Shown here: positions 17,244-26,001 of the stretch, piece after piece | How positions within the stretch are numbered: position 1 is the stretch's first letter | How the letters are laid out: the number at the start of each line of letters is the position of its first letter | Assembly (NCBI GenBank): GCA_947177525.1 | Contig: CAMWUW010000005.1 | Coordinates: 1 to 64,000 of the forward strand | Direction of reading: 5' to 3' | Origin: an uncultured Bacteroidales bacterium | GTDB lineage: Bacteria; Bacteroidota; Bacteroidia; Bacteroidales; UBA932 | DNA length: 64,000 nt | Notes under the pieces: generated by a model | Databases searched by the model: none | Told to the model about the DNA's origin: nothing | Seen by the model: the letters and a program-made list of their open reading frames with translations, nothing else | Translations under genes and position numbers: made by a program

Positions 17244-18896
17244 TCAGAAGCCCCTCGTCGGGAAGGACCTGATGAAATCGATAAGCTCTTTGTCGTGATT
17301 ATATCTTATCTCGCAGGCATTCCCGAAAAACATGGTGGCCCCTTCTTGGTCGTTGAAGGGCTCCCAGTGCGGGAGGCCTTCTGCGTCAGGGTTGCCTGTG
17401 CGTGCGAAGTTTATCCATGCCCCGCTCATCTTGTCCGCGAGGACGGCTGCATCTTTTCCGCCGCCTGTCATGGATGCGTGCCTTGAAGTATTGTTGAATA
17501 TAAAAGGAATCTCCATGCAGTGTGTGCTTCTCAGGATGCCGTCCATTACAGGAGACTCCCATGTGAACAGGTACGTATATACTGGTGCACCGCCTTGGCG
17601 TGATTTGAGGCGTGCCTGTTCGATTGCCCCCGGTCTGAAGGTGAAGTCGGTGTCTATCATGTCCTGAGGAGTGCAGCCCGGATATGTCTTTTTGAAAAGC
17701 GTGATGAATTCTCCGGTCCTGTCACCATAACGGGTGGCCAGGAATTTCCTCGCGTTTCCTTCCTGTATCCCGCGGAACGCAGGTACATAAGTGCTCATGG
17801 TAAATTCATGGAGAGTAGTACCTATCATGAGAGGTATCTTCCTTGACTGTTCCGGGGCCTGCGGGTCAAATGGCTGTGAAGGCAGGACAGAGCCGTCCAC
17901 TGTAGGTGCCCAGCCGAAGATGAATGTGGATATCCCGTCTTTTTCAGCATCTGCCCTGACTGCAGCGACGGCTTTTTCTCCGGCTGCAAGAAGCTGTTCG
18001 TATGGAATCTGTGCGAGCTTTTCCATCTCATTCGGACGTATCCCAAGTTCTTTGGCGGTGGCCGCGCCGATTCTGCGCGAATATTTTGCGTCCATTGTGC
18101 GCAGCATTGAGCCGCTCTGTACTATAGCCTTGTGGAAAAGTCCCTTGGCGGCCGGTGTGGCAAGCAGTGTGGATACCTTTCCGCCTCCTCCCGACTGTCC
18201 GAATATGGTTACATTGGATGGGTCTCCTCCGAATGAGCTGATGTTCCTCTGCACCCATTGGAGCGCGGCCACCAGGTCGAGAAGGCCGGCATTGCCTGAT
18301 TTCGCATACTTCTCGCCGAATGCCGAGAGGTCAAGGAAACCGAGGACGTTGAGCCTGTGGTTGAGGGTTACGACTACAACGTCTCCTTTTTCCGCGAGGC
18401 TCTTGCCGTCATATGACGGAAGCTCCTGTCCGGAACCGGCTGCATATCCGCCTCCGTGAAGCCATACCATTACCGGGCGCTTCTTGCCGTCTTCAAGTCC
18501 TTTTGTCCAGATGTTCGCCCTGAGGCAATCCTCGCCTGGGAAGCCGTCATTCCAGGCGAATGCGAACGCCATTTCGTCACTCTGCCATCCCGTTCTCTTT
18601 GCCTGCGGGCATGTCGGTCCGTATGACCTGCAGCTGCGTATGCCTTCCCAGTTGTCTGCCGGGACAGGAGGCATGAACCTTTCGGCCTTCGCATAAGGTA
18701 TTCCCTTGAAAACATAGACATTACCGTCAACATATCCGGCAACCTTTCCGTTTTCCGTAACAGTGAGGGCGTCATCATTGCCGGCCCTCAGTTCGCCGCA
18801 GCACGCCTTTTCCGTGCCATGCGGCGTAGTGCAGCTTCCGCAGGACATTGCCAATATCCCGGCGGCTGCAACGGTCATCAGTTGTGAAAATTTCAT
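17244..18896 (-). CDS. Type-B carboxylesterase, exported lipoprotein candidate
   Basis: A 550-residue carboxylesterase/lipase of the PnbA type. The signal contains ILAMSCGSC, a plausible lipobox at C19. Signature blocks are FKGIPYA, EDCLRANIW, the oxyanion loop VWLHGGGYAAGSG, the nucleophile elbow GQSGGGG with S235 (family consensus GESAG) and a later TLHEFT and THCMEIPFIF with the expected acidic residue and histidine. The family hydrolyses carboxylic esters, including aromatic ones. It is the first gene of the SusCD operon and is divergent from the regulator, so it is the most promoter-proximal product. The glycine-rich elbow is a small departure from the consensus. Natural substrate unknown. 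Confidence 0.88.
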   Translation of the reverse strand: MKFSQLMTVAAAGILAMSCGSCTTPHGTEKACCGELRAGNDDALTVTENGKVAGYVDGNVYVFKGIPYAKAERFMPPVPADNWEGIRSCRSYGPTCPQAKRTGWQSDEMAFAFAWNDGFPGEDCLRANIWTKGLEDGKKRPVMVWLHGGGYAAGSGQELPSYDGKSLAEKGDVVVVTLNHRLNVLGFLDLSAFGEKYAKSGNAGLLDLVAALQWVQRNISSFGGDPSNVTIFGQSGGGGKVSTLLATPAAKGLFHKAIVQSGSMLRTMDAKYSRRIGAATAKELGIRPNEMEKLAQIPYEQLLAAGEKAVAAVRADAEKDGISTFIFGWAPTVDGSVLPSQPFDPQAPEQSRKIPLMIGTTLHEFTMSTYVPAFRGIQEGNARKFLATRYGDRTGEFITLFKKTYPGCTPQDMIDTDFTFRPGAIEQARLKSRQGGAPVYTYLFTWESPVMDGILRSTHCMEIPFIFNNTSRHASMTGGGKDAAVLADKMSGAWINFARTGNPDAEGLPHWEPFNDQEGATMFFGNACEIRYNHDKELIDFIRSFPTRGF

Positions 18897-18980
18897 AAAA
18901 TGTGTTTGATGTGGTTTTCCGTTACAAATTTCTCTTGTTTATGTCGGACAGGCTTTCTGATTCGTATTTATTATTTTTGA

Positions 18981-19033
18981 ATTTGTACAAATCCGCTTTC
19001 GTGATTGTTCAAATGTTTTTCTGTTTGTTCAAA
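18981..19033. promoter_or_regulatory. Candidate operator sites between carboxylesterase operon and regulator
   Basis: ATTTGTACAAAT at 18981-18992 is a perfect 12-base palindrome. TTGTTCAAA occurs twice as an exact direct repeat, at 19005 and 19025, exactly 20 bases apart (about two helical turns on the same DNA face), a spacing often seen for AraC-type dimers. The divergent regulator gene ends in an AraC-type domain. Binding is inference. Confidence 0.35.
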
Positions 19034-19045
19034 AAAGACATTTGT

Positions 19046-19077
19046 CTTGCTGCATGCCGTTTTTTTGGCTAAATTTC
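19046..19077 (+). promoter_or_regulatory. Possible promoter of the hybrid two-component gene
   Basis: CTTG at 19046, 20 bases, then TAAATTTC at 19070-19077, compared with the Bacteroidota pattern TTTG-N19/21-TAnnTTTG. One mismatch in each element; the ATG follows 24 bases later. Confidence 0.35.
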
Positions 19078-19100
19078 GGACAGCTAAACTGATGACCATT

Positions 19101-22100
19101 ATGAAACATCATTTATTTGTCATTGTCCTTTTGATATTTGCCGGCTGTGGCCGGGCAGAGCATGTTGTACATGAACATATTGAAAGCCCTATAATTTCAA
19201 ATGACATGTCAAACAACAGGGTGACCTCATTTGCGGAGGATTCTTTCGGGCATATATGGATAGGAACTTTCCGCGGACTCAACAAGAGCACGATGCATGA
19301 ATACCATCAGTATTTCTGTACTGAAGGATCGCACAGTATACCGGACAATCAGGTCCAGGTCCTTCACCGTGATTCCGCCGGACGCCTGTGGGTCGGGACT
19401 GTGAACGGCCTGTGCGTGTATACGGATACTGATGATTTCAGGAGAATTCCTATGGATTCAGGAAGCAGGAATATTGTGCAGATACTGGAAGACAAGTCCG
19501 GAAGGATTTTTGCCAGTAATTCGGAATCTCTTTTTGTTTATGATGAAGAATCAGGATGCCTTGTGCATGCCATTGAACGCCTTGATCTTATGCGTTCTTA
19601 TTTTTCCAGATGTTTTGTCGGCCCTTCTGATGATATTTTTGTTGTCGGCAGCTCAGAAATAATATGTTACGGTACGGACCTGGAATCTCCTAAGTGGAAG
19701 ATTCCGCTGAGGCGGGAATACCCGTTTTATTCATTTATGTCAGATGACGGTGTGATATGGCTCTGTACCTCGGGGCATGTGGATGCTTTTGATACAAAAC
19801 TCTCCGGATATGTCCGGACTCCTTTGGAGGACCATCACTCGTTCAGGAACTCTTGTGTTGATCTTATCTTCCCTTACGGCCCTGAAACTTTGCTGCTCAA
19901 TATTCAGGGAGGTGGACTTTTTGTGTACAACAGGAATACAGGTGAGGTTTTGGGACAAAATGATGGCGGTTTTCCTTTCAAGGCACCGGATTTTATTGTG
20001 AACACAATTTTCAGGGATTCAAGGGATAACCTGTGGATAGGGTCATATGACCAGTCGTATACCGTGATATACAATTATAAGGAACGCTTCAATACGGACG
20101 CTGTACTGCGTTCGGCATTTGAAAATGTGTCAGTCTATTCTATGGACTGTGATGGTGATGGAAATCTGTGGTGTGTGACACTCCATAATGACCTTTATGT
20201 GTATATGCCTGGCAGAAATGAATTGAAGAAGATTGAACCGGTGGCAAAGGGACGGAACATGATAGTATATGCCGGACATGACGATGAAATATGGATCGGT
20301 ACATTGAATTCTGTTTTACGCTGCAGGTGGGACGGATGCAGGCTCAGTCTGCTGTCTGAGCACTATGTTCCTGGACCGATGTCTATGGCGCTTGCAGAAG
20401 ATGGTGTGATGTGGATCGGAACAGCCGGCCCTATGGTTTATTGTGTGAGTGACGGAGGACTGCGGGAGTTCGGCCCATTGAGCTATGGATATACATTCAG
20501 TTCTGCACTGTTGCCGTCCGGCTCAAAGTTGCTTGTAGCAGCTTTCAAGGAAGGCCTGTGCGAAATCTCGCCTGGCAATGGGGAGGTGGAAAAGGCTGAT
20601 GTTGTCCAGTCATGCTGGCAGACGTGCATCAGGCGTTCGGTATTTGTGCCGACGTGCCTGTTCCGTGACAGTTTCGGTGATGTCTGGGTCGGCACTATGG
20701 CTAACGGCCTTATGAAATATACACCATCGACAGGTGAAATCATTCCTGTGCCTGGGACACCATGTACAGATATATGCAGTATTGAAGAAGACCTGCACGG
20801 GAATCTTTGGGTCAGCACTCAATACGGCCTTGGGAAATATGACCGCTCGGTGTCCGAATTTGTCAATTGGTATACTGCAGACGGAATCGGAGGCAATCAG
20901 TTCTATGACAGGTCTTCATGTATCATGAAGGACGGTAGAATAGTGTTTGGAGGAACGCATGGCGTTACTGTTTTTGACCCTGTTGATGTGATGCCGGACA
21001 GGGATATTGCCGTTTGTTTTGAAAATATCAGATTGCATAACCGTCTTGTGCGTCCTTCTGAAGGAAACTGTATTGAAAAGGCTTTGCCATGGCTTCCGGA
21101 GATAAAACTTGAACATCGCCAGAACAGTTTCAGCATCTCGTTTTCCGCCATTGAATATGGAGAATATGAACGGGTAAGATATTTCTGGAAGATGGACGGT
21201 TTTGACGGTTATTGGATTGATGCCGGCAACAACCGTGAGGCATACTACGCTAATCTGCCGTCTGGCAAATACCGCTTTAAAGTGCGCATAACAGACTATG
21301 ATCGTAATGTGGTGCTTGCGGAAAATTCCATTCCGGTCATAGTAATGCCTCCTATGTGGCTTTCATGGCAGGCATTGGTCTTATATGCCGGATTTCTTTG
21401 CTTTGTCGTATGGGGACTGTTCCGTATGCGCAGGCAGATTTCTGATGAAAAGCGTGCGAAGGAGCGGGAGATGATGGAAAAAATCCAGGAAAAGAAAGTC
21501 AATGAGATGAACATGAGCTTTTTTGCCAACATCTCACATGAGTTCCGGACTCCTTTGACCATGATATCAGGCCCTGTCGCCCAGCTGAGGCAGTCTGACA
21601 GCGTCAGCGAAGAGGACAGACGCCTTCTCAATATCGTGCAGAGAAATATAAGGAGAATGCTCCGCCTTGTAAACCAGTTGATGGACTTTAATAAACTTGA
21701 AAATGACACGCTGCACCTTAAGGTGCGCCAGGTGGACATAGTTTCTCAGTTGTGCGGCCTTGCTGACATATTCCGTGTTACTGCGGAGGAGAAGGGGATT
21801 TCATTCAAGACATACGGCCTGGAGGACAATCTCGTCATGTGGGCCGATGATGACAAATTGGATAAGATATGTTTCAATCTGCTGTCAAATGCCATGAAGT
21901 TCACTGCCTCTGGAGGAAAAGTGGAGTTGTCACTTGACATGCTCTCGCGGGATGATGCGATGGCTCATTTCTTCCTTTCAGATTGCGATACTGATTCGAG
22001 ATATGTCAAGATTGTAGTCAGGGACACCGGGCCAGGAATACCGGAAAACCAGCTTGAACGCATTTTTGAAAGATATTATCAGCTGGAAAATCAGATGCGT

Positions 22101-23099
22101 GGAGCATACAACTGGGGGACTGGGATTGGGCTTTATTTTGCAAGAACACTTGCTGTCATGCATCATGGCTATTTAAAGGCCGGCAACCGTTCCTCATGCC
22201 GCGGGGCGGAATTTACGCTGCTTCTTCCTGCGTCAGAATCTTCTTATGCAGAACATGAAAAAACAGGCAAAGGGGTGGCAGAGCTAAATTTGCTCTATAA
22301 AGACAACATCAGGTATACAAGGCTTACAGATGGCAGGAAGGATGCCCCAATGCAAGCTGTTCTTGTTGTGGATGATGATGCTGATGTCGCTCACTGGCTC
22401 AATGAACTGCTTTCTCCATATTATAGGGTTATTTGCCGGTTTGATGCCGATTCTGCATATGTTTTCATGAAGGAAGAGGCTCCTGATGTCGTGTTGAGTG
22501 ATGTCGTGATGCCGGGGAAGACTGGGTACGAACTGTGCCGTCAGATAAAGGATGACATGCAGCTATCCCATATCCCTGTGATTCTGCTGACGGCCAAAGC
22601 TACTGTCGAGAATCAGGTTGAGGGGCTTGAGTGCGGTGCGGATTCATATGTGACAAAACCTTTTGAGCCTAAGTACCTGCTTGCCCTTATTGATTCATTG
22701 CTCCGTAACAGAGAGAAAATCAAGGCTATGCTTGGAGAGGCCACTGAAGTGGACGCGCTGGAGGAAAATGTGCTGTCTCCGCAGGATAATGCATTCATGA
22801 CGGAATTATATCAGCTTATGGAGAATGAATTGTCAAACTCGGAACTTGATGTGGCCCGCATGACGGAGATGCTTCGTATTTCCCGTACAAAGTTTTATTA
22901 TAAAGTCAAGGGACTTACCGGCGAGAATCCAAGTGTGTTTTTCCGCAGATACAGACTGAACAGGGCAGCCCAGCTCCTGAAGGAAAGGAAATATAATGTT
23001 TCCGAAATTGCTGATATGACAGGATTCAGTACATTGTCTCATTTTTCAGTCAGCTTCAAAAAACAGTTCGGTGTTTCTCCAAGTGAATATGCCGGATGA
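19101..23099 (+). CDS. Hybrid two-component system regulator (HTCS) of the glycan locus
   Basis: The 1332-residue protein combines sensor and regulator. After a signal sequence (HLFVIVLLIFAGCG) come beta-propeller repeats of the Reg_prop type (for example NRVTSFAEDSFGHIWIGT), a Y_Y_Y-like domain around 680-740 and a membrane helix near 755-775. The cytoplasmic part has a HisKA box with H813 in ISHEFRTPL, an ATPase domain (DTGPGIP and GTGIGLYFAR), a receiver domain with phospho-acceptor D1134 in VLSDVVMPG and Lys in YVTKPFEP, and a C-terminal AraC-type DNA-binding domain (about 1232-1332). HTCS proteins bind oligosaccharide in the periplasm and activate the adjacent Sus genes; here those lie divergently upstream. 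ATG 19092, three codons earlier, is also possible. Confidence 0.96.
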   Translation: MKHHLFVIVLLIFAGCGRAEHVVHEHIESPIISNDMSNNRVTSFAEDSFGHIWIGTFRGLNKSTMHEYHQYFCTEGSHSIPDNQVQVLHRDSAGRLWVGTVNGLCVYTDTDDFRRIPMDSGSRNIVQILEDKSGRIFASNSESLFVYDEESGCLVHAIERLDLMRSYFSRCFVGPSDDIFVVGSSEIICYGTDLESPKWKIPLRREYPFYSFMSDDGVIWLCTSGHVDAFDTKLSGYVRTPLEDHHSFRNSCVDLIFPYGPETLLLNIQGGGLFVYNRNTGEVLGQNDGGFPFKAPDFIVNTIFRDSRDNLWIGSYDQSYTVIYNYKERFNTDAVLRSAFENVSVYSMDCDGDGNLWCVTLHNDLYVYMPGRNELKKIEPVAKGRNMIVYAGHDDEIWIGTLNSVLRCRWDGCRLSLLSEHYVPGPMSMALAEDGVMWIGTAGPMVYCVSDGGLREFGPLSYGYTFSSALLPSGSKLLVAAFKEGLCEISPGNGEVEKADVVQSCWQTCIRRSVFVPTCLFRDSFGDVWVGTMANGLMKYTPSTGEIIPVPGTPCTDICSIEEDLHGNLWVSTQYGLGKYDRSVSEFVNWYTADGIGGNQFYDRSSCIMKDGRIVFGGTHGVTVFDPVDVMPDRDIAVCFENIRLHNRLVRPSEGNCIEKALPWLPEIKLEHRQNSFSISFSAIEYGEYERVRYFWKMDGFDGYWIDAGNNREAYYANLPSGKYRFKVRITDYDRNVVLAENSIPVIVMPPMWLSWQALVLYAGFLCFVVWGLFRMRRQISDEKRAKEREMMEKIQEKKVNEMNMSFFANISHEFRTPLTMISGPVAQLRQSDSVSEEDRRLLNIVQRNIRRMLRLVNQLMDFNKLENDTLHLKVRQVDIVSQLCGLADIFRVTAEEKGISFKTYGLEDNLVMWADDDKLDKICFNLLSNAMKFTASGGKVELSLDMLSRDDAMAHFFLSDCDTDSRYVKIVVRDTGPGIPENQLERIFERYYQLENQMRGAYNWGTGIGLYFARTLAVMHHGYLKAGNRSSCRGAEFTLLLPASESSYAEHEKTGKGVAELNLLYKDNIRYTRLTDGRKDAPMQAVLVVDDDADVAHWLNELLSPYYRVICRFDADSAYVFMKEEAPDVVLSDVVMPGKTGYELCRQIKDDMQLSHIPVILLTAKATVENQVEGLECGADSYVTKPFEPKYLLALIDSLLRNREKIKAMLGEATEVDALEENVLSPQDNAFMTELYQLMENELSNSELDVARMTEMLRISRTKFYYKVKGLTGENPSVFFRRYRLNRAAQLLKERKYNVSEIADMTGFSTLSHFSVSFKKQFGVSPSEYAG

Positions 23100-23152
23100 T
23101 TCTTGATTTGATTTTTGGTATTACAAAAATTACAAATTTTGTATAAAAATAT

Positions 23153-23212
23153 TACAGATTTTGTAGAGTTTGGCCCGTGGTTTGAAAAAGAGTGTGGCAT
23201 GAAGTAATTATA
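23153..23212 (+). promoter_or_regulatory. Conserved promoter region of the small-gene cassette, copy B
   Basis: Equivalent of the copy A region. The palindrome is imperfect here (TACAGATTTTGTA), while TTTGGCCCGTGGTTTGAA is unchanged. A preceding TTACAAATTTTGTATAA is also nearly palindromic. The sigma factor is undecided. Confidence 0.35.
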
Positions 23213-23234
23213 AACGAATAAAACCTACAAGACC

Positions 23235-23450
23235 ATGCGTACATTTATAGAGCAATATCTCCAGAATCCTTCCGATGCGATAGCTTTGGCACAAGGACGT
23301 GTAAATTCAACAGACTGGATGGACTGCATTGATGATGAGATGATATACAGCCAGCTTGCAACTCCGGAGTTCAGGCTTTACGAGGAAATCATATTCTGCA
23401 ATGCTGCTGAAGATGCTCCGAGAGCAAATAACTACTCTCATGCAGCATAG
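23235..23450 (+). CDS. Small protein of unknown function, 71 residues, duplicate B
   Basis: Paralogue of the 71-residue protein at 3459. Residues 1-51 are identical, including every codon. The tail differs (IFCNAAEDAPRANNYSHAA against VFCNALESAPRSNRYAHAA) but keeps length, the cysteine, APR, the tyrosine and the final HAA. No signal peptide or membrane segment is visible and the fold is unknown. It follows the HTCS gene by about 135 bases with its own conserved upstream region and is followed by a strong hairpin, so it is probably an independent transcript. The sharp change from identical to diverged DNA suggests gene conversion between the copies. Confidence 0.75.
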   Translation: MRTFIEQYLQNPSDAIALAQGRVNSTDWMDCIDDEMIYSQLATPEFRLYEEIIFCNAAEDAPRANNYSHAA

Positions 23451-23491
23451 TCTTGTCATACACTTTATATTTTTGATTATCAATTCAAACA

Positions 23492-23535
23492 GGGAGGGCG
23501 GCCCAAAAGTCTTTATGACTGGTGGCCGCCCTCCC
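23492..23535 (+). terminator. Terminator hairpin of small gene B
   Basis: GGGAGGGCGGCC (23492-23503) pairs perfectly with GGCCGCCCTCCC (23524-23535), 41 bases after the stop codon. The following T content is low (GCTCATTTATG). Confidence 0.65.
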
Positions 23536-23598
23536 GCTCATTTATGCTTCACTGGATTCTGGTACGTGTGCTAATGTGTAAGTTGTTGATTCTGAATT

Positions 23599-23648
23599 AC
23601 TTCCTGGTAATTGCTGCCCCGTTTTTGGGGCAGCGATTACCAGGAAGT
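23599..23648 (-). terminator. Very long hairpin, probable terminator of the EF-hand gene
   Basis: A 22-bp stem runs from ACTTCCTGGTAAT (23599) to ATTACCAGGAAGT (ending 23648) with one G-U-type mismatch, GC-rich apex GCTGCCCC/GGGGCAGC and a six-base loop GTTTTT. It lies 46 bases beyond the stop of the minus-strand gene. It could also block plus-strand readthrough. Confidence 0.65.
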
Positions 23649-23693
23649 GACTGATCTATAGATGATTATGTATCACGCGTTTTCCGGTGATGC

Positions 23694-25943
23694 CTATTCA
23701 GCAATTGCTGTGTCTTCTGCCGATGCCTCTTCTGCCTCTTCTGCCGATGCCTCTGCAGCCTGTGCTTCTGCAGATTCGATGACCACTTCTTTTTCTTTGA
23801 AGAAAGGTGACGGGAGCGATGCCCATGCCAGCAGATTGCATAGCCACAATATGATGCATACAACAGCAATGCATCCTATTGAAATACACCATTTCGCCCA
23901 CATGGCAATGCCCTTCCTTGCGTATGGGTCCTTCAGCTTGAGCTTAGGGAATTTAACAATGTCAGTCAATGTGGCGCCGAACGGTATGCTTATTTTTGCC
24001 GCTGCATTTATTGCCCATCCGTTTGCATTCAGGAGCGGTGCAAGGTTGCGGCGGCGCAGCTTCATCCATGCCATGACCATTGAAGGGCCGGAGATGAGCA
24101 GAATTATTCCGAGGAATACCAAGATTGCCTGCCACCAGGTGAGCGCTACAAAACCTTTTGCGAGGCTGACGAAGAAACTTCCGATCATGCCAAGGGCCAT
24201 TCCCAAGGCAGCGAATATTCCTGCAAATTTGGCGATGTCGAAAGGCTGGGACGCCGGTTTTGCGTCTGCCCCTCCTGCTGCTGGTGCTTCTGTTATCTTT
24301 TTGTTGGCCTCCGCCATGATCTTTGCATCCTTTTCAGCCGCCGACTTGTTTATGAAGTTCTCCACTGTCTGTGCCATTCTTCTGTACGGCGACCAGAATG
24401 CCTGTGAAATGCTTATCGGGTTTTCAATGATTTTTGTCACTACGGCATCCCAGTCAAGTCCGTCAGTGTCATAGAAGATCGCGTTTTTGCCGACCGAAAG
24501 ATCACCGATGTCACCTACGGTCACGGCTGCGACAATCTGTTTCACTCCCGGAACTGTTTTGGTCGTGCAGTCGCAATACAGCAGGTACATTCCGCTTGAC
24601 GGAGCCATTATGCCGTGCTTGGCTGCATCTGCCACATTTATGCACAGATGACAGGCCCTCTGGTCAATTATAAGGGTACCTGCCTGGAATACTGCCCTGA
24701 CATTTTTGTCCGGATTGTAGAAATCCTGGAATGTGACGAAATTCCTGAGCAGCATATAGAAGTCGCGGTATATATACATGAACTTTCCGACCAGTTCTAT
24801 GTTTTCCGCCTCTTCCTTAAGCTCAGAGTCTTTTGCGACAAGATTGAGAAGCGCTTCCTTCCGGTTTTGGGTTAGCAGTTCGCGTATCTTTCCGTCTCCG
24901 AGGACTTCTACCATTGAGCCTGCTTTTGCTGTTTTCCATGCAGTATATGCCGAGAATTTTTCTCCGATCGCATTCCATTCGTTCTCTGTAAGTACAGTCA
25001 TGCCGCTGTCCATGGCTATGGACCTGAGGGTCTGGAAGTCTGCCGCCCATGCCGGGTTGATCGGACCGCTGAGGTCAATCTCGGGCTTTCCGGTAATACG
25101 TGCTATAGGGTATGAGGCAATTTCTGCCGTCTTTCCGTTCAGGTCTTCTGCGCTGATTGCTTCTATTCTTGATGTCTGCACGTCAAGGGCCGAAGTGCTG
25201 TCCGGAGCGAATGCCGCGAGGCGCGATCTTGTGAAAAAATCCCTTACTTTGGCATCCAAGGCATTATAGGCAGAAAGCGCAGTTTCGGTCTGTTCACCAA
25301 AAGGTGAGCTTACCGCCGCATCCTGCCATGCAGCATACTCTTCCAGTGATTTGTAGAATGTTTCAATAAGTTCGGCCGTGATTCCCAGTGCACCGCTGCG
25401 GTCTGTCGCCTGGCCTGCAGTGGCGATGGCGGCGGCGATGGCAGACTTTTCTTCTTCAGTATCAGCTGAAGCCTCGGTTATTATTCCGTCACCGTTGAAT
25501 CTTGTCTTTGCAAAGATGGCACTGTTGTCCGATATGTCCGTGATTGAGATTTCCGTTGTCTCCTTTCCCAGGTTTTCCAGTATCTGTTTTGCAGAATTAT
25601 AAAGTTTCCTGCCTGTTTCCGTCTCGGTGTCAATCTCGCTGATGTCAATGGCAGAATCTCCTTTCAGCAGCATGTCAGGATTTTTCAGGGCTTCTGTAAT
25701 CCAGTTTGCAGTGCTGACAATGTCGTCAAGATGTATTTTGCCGTCGTTGTCACAGTCAATGTACGAAAGGCTCTTTTCGCAGATTTCCAGTCCCTTTACA
25801 GGGCATGAAAGTACTGTCCACATCTTGCGGTCAAGTTCATACAAGTGTGCGATGTCCTTTCCTGAAGTGATTTTTACGCGGGTGGAGCCTCCGATATTCT
25901 CGAACTCCCACTTGTGTCCGGGTTCTTTTTTAAGAAGTTTCAT
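23694..25943 (-). CDS. Large membrane protein of unknown function with an EF-hand loop
   Basis: A 749-residue protein I cannot name. ATG 25943 is used; the frame extends only seven codons further, to a TTG. Near the N-terminus, D63-x-D-x-D-G-x-I-xxx-D74 (DCDNDGKIHLDD) is a textbook calcium-binding EF-hand loop, and a weaker NGDGIITE loop follows about 90 residues later. The middle is long, helical and soluble-looking. Towards the C-terminus there are hydrophobic segments (IFAALGMALGMIGSFFVSLA; WWQAILVFLGIILLISG; CISIGCIAVVCIILWLCNLL), so three or four membrane helices. The last 25 residues are low-complexity Glu/Ala/Ser. It stands alone between terminators and the arginine operon. Confidence 0.7.
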   Translation of the reverse strand: MKLLKKEPGHKWEFENIGGSTRVKITSGKDIAHLYELDRKMWTVLSCPVKGLEICEKSLSYIDCDNDGKIHLDDIVSTANWITEALKNPDMLLKGDSAIDISEIDTETETGRKLYNSAKQILENLGKETTEISITDISDNSAIFAKTRFNGDGIITEASADTEEEKSAIAAAIATAGQATDRSGALGITAELIETFYKSLEEYAAWQDAAVSSPFGEQTETALSAYNALDAKVRDFFTRSRLAAFAPDSTSALDVQTSRIEAISAEDLNGKTAEIASYPIARITGKPEIDLSGPINPAWAADFQTLRSIAMDSGMTVLTENEWNAIGEKFSAYTAWKTAKAGSMVEVLGDGKIRELLTQNRKEALLNLVAKDSELKEEAENIELVGKFMYIYRDFYMLLRNFVTFQDFYNPDKNVRAVFQAGTLIIDQRACHLCINVADAAKHGIMAPSSGMYLLYCDCTTKTVPGVKQIVAAVTVGDIGDLSVGKNAIFYDTDGLDWDAVVTKIIENPISISQAFWSPYRRMAQTVENFINKSAAEKDAKIMAEANKKITEAPAAGGADAKPASQPFDIAKFAGIFAALGMALGMIGSFFVSLAKGFVALTWWQAILVFLGIILLISGPSMVMAWMKLRRRNLAPLLNANGWAINAAAKISIPFGATLTDIVKFPKLKLKDPYARKGIAMWAKWCISIGCIAVVCIILWLCNLLAWASLPSPFFKEKEVVIESAEAQAAEASAEEAEEASAEDTAIAE

Positions 25944-26001
25944 TGTGGCGGTCTTGTTTTGCAATTATTCGGGTGCAAAAATAATAATAAATAGCTGTCA
26001 A

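Larger units (their letters stand above)
23117..23456 (+). repeat. Long direct repeat, copy B (upstream region plus small gene)
   Basis: Second copy of the cassette at 3341-3680, same orientation. It begins 17 bases after the HTCS stop codon. Identity is complete over the first 51 codons and nearly complete over the upstream region, then falls sharply in the last 20 codons. Confidence 0.9.
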
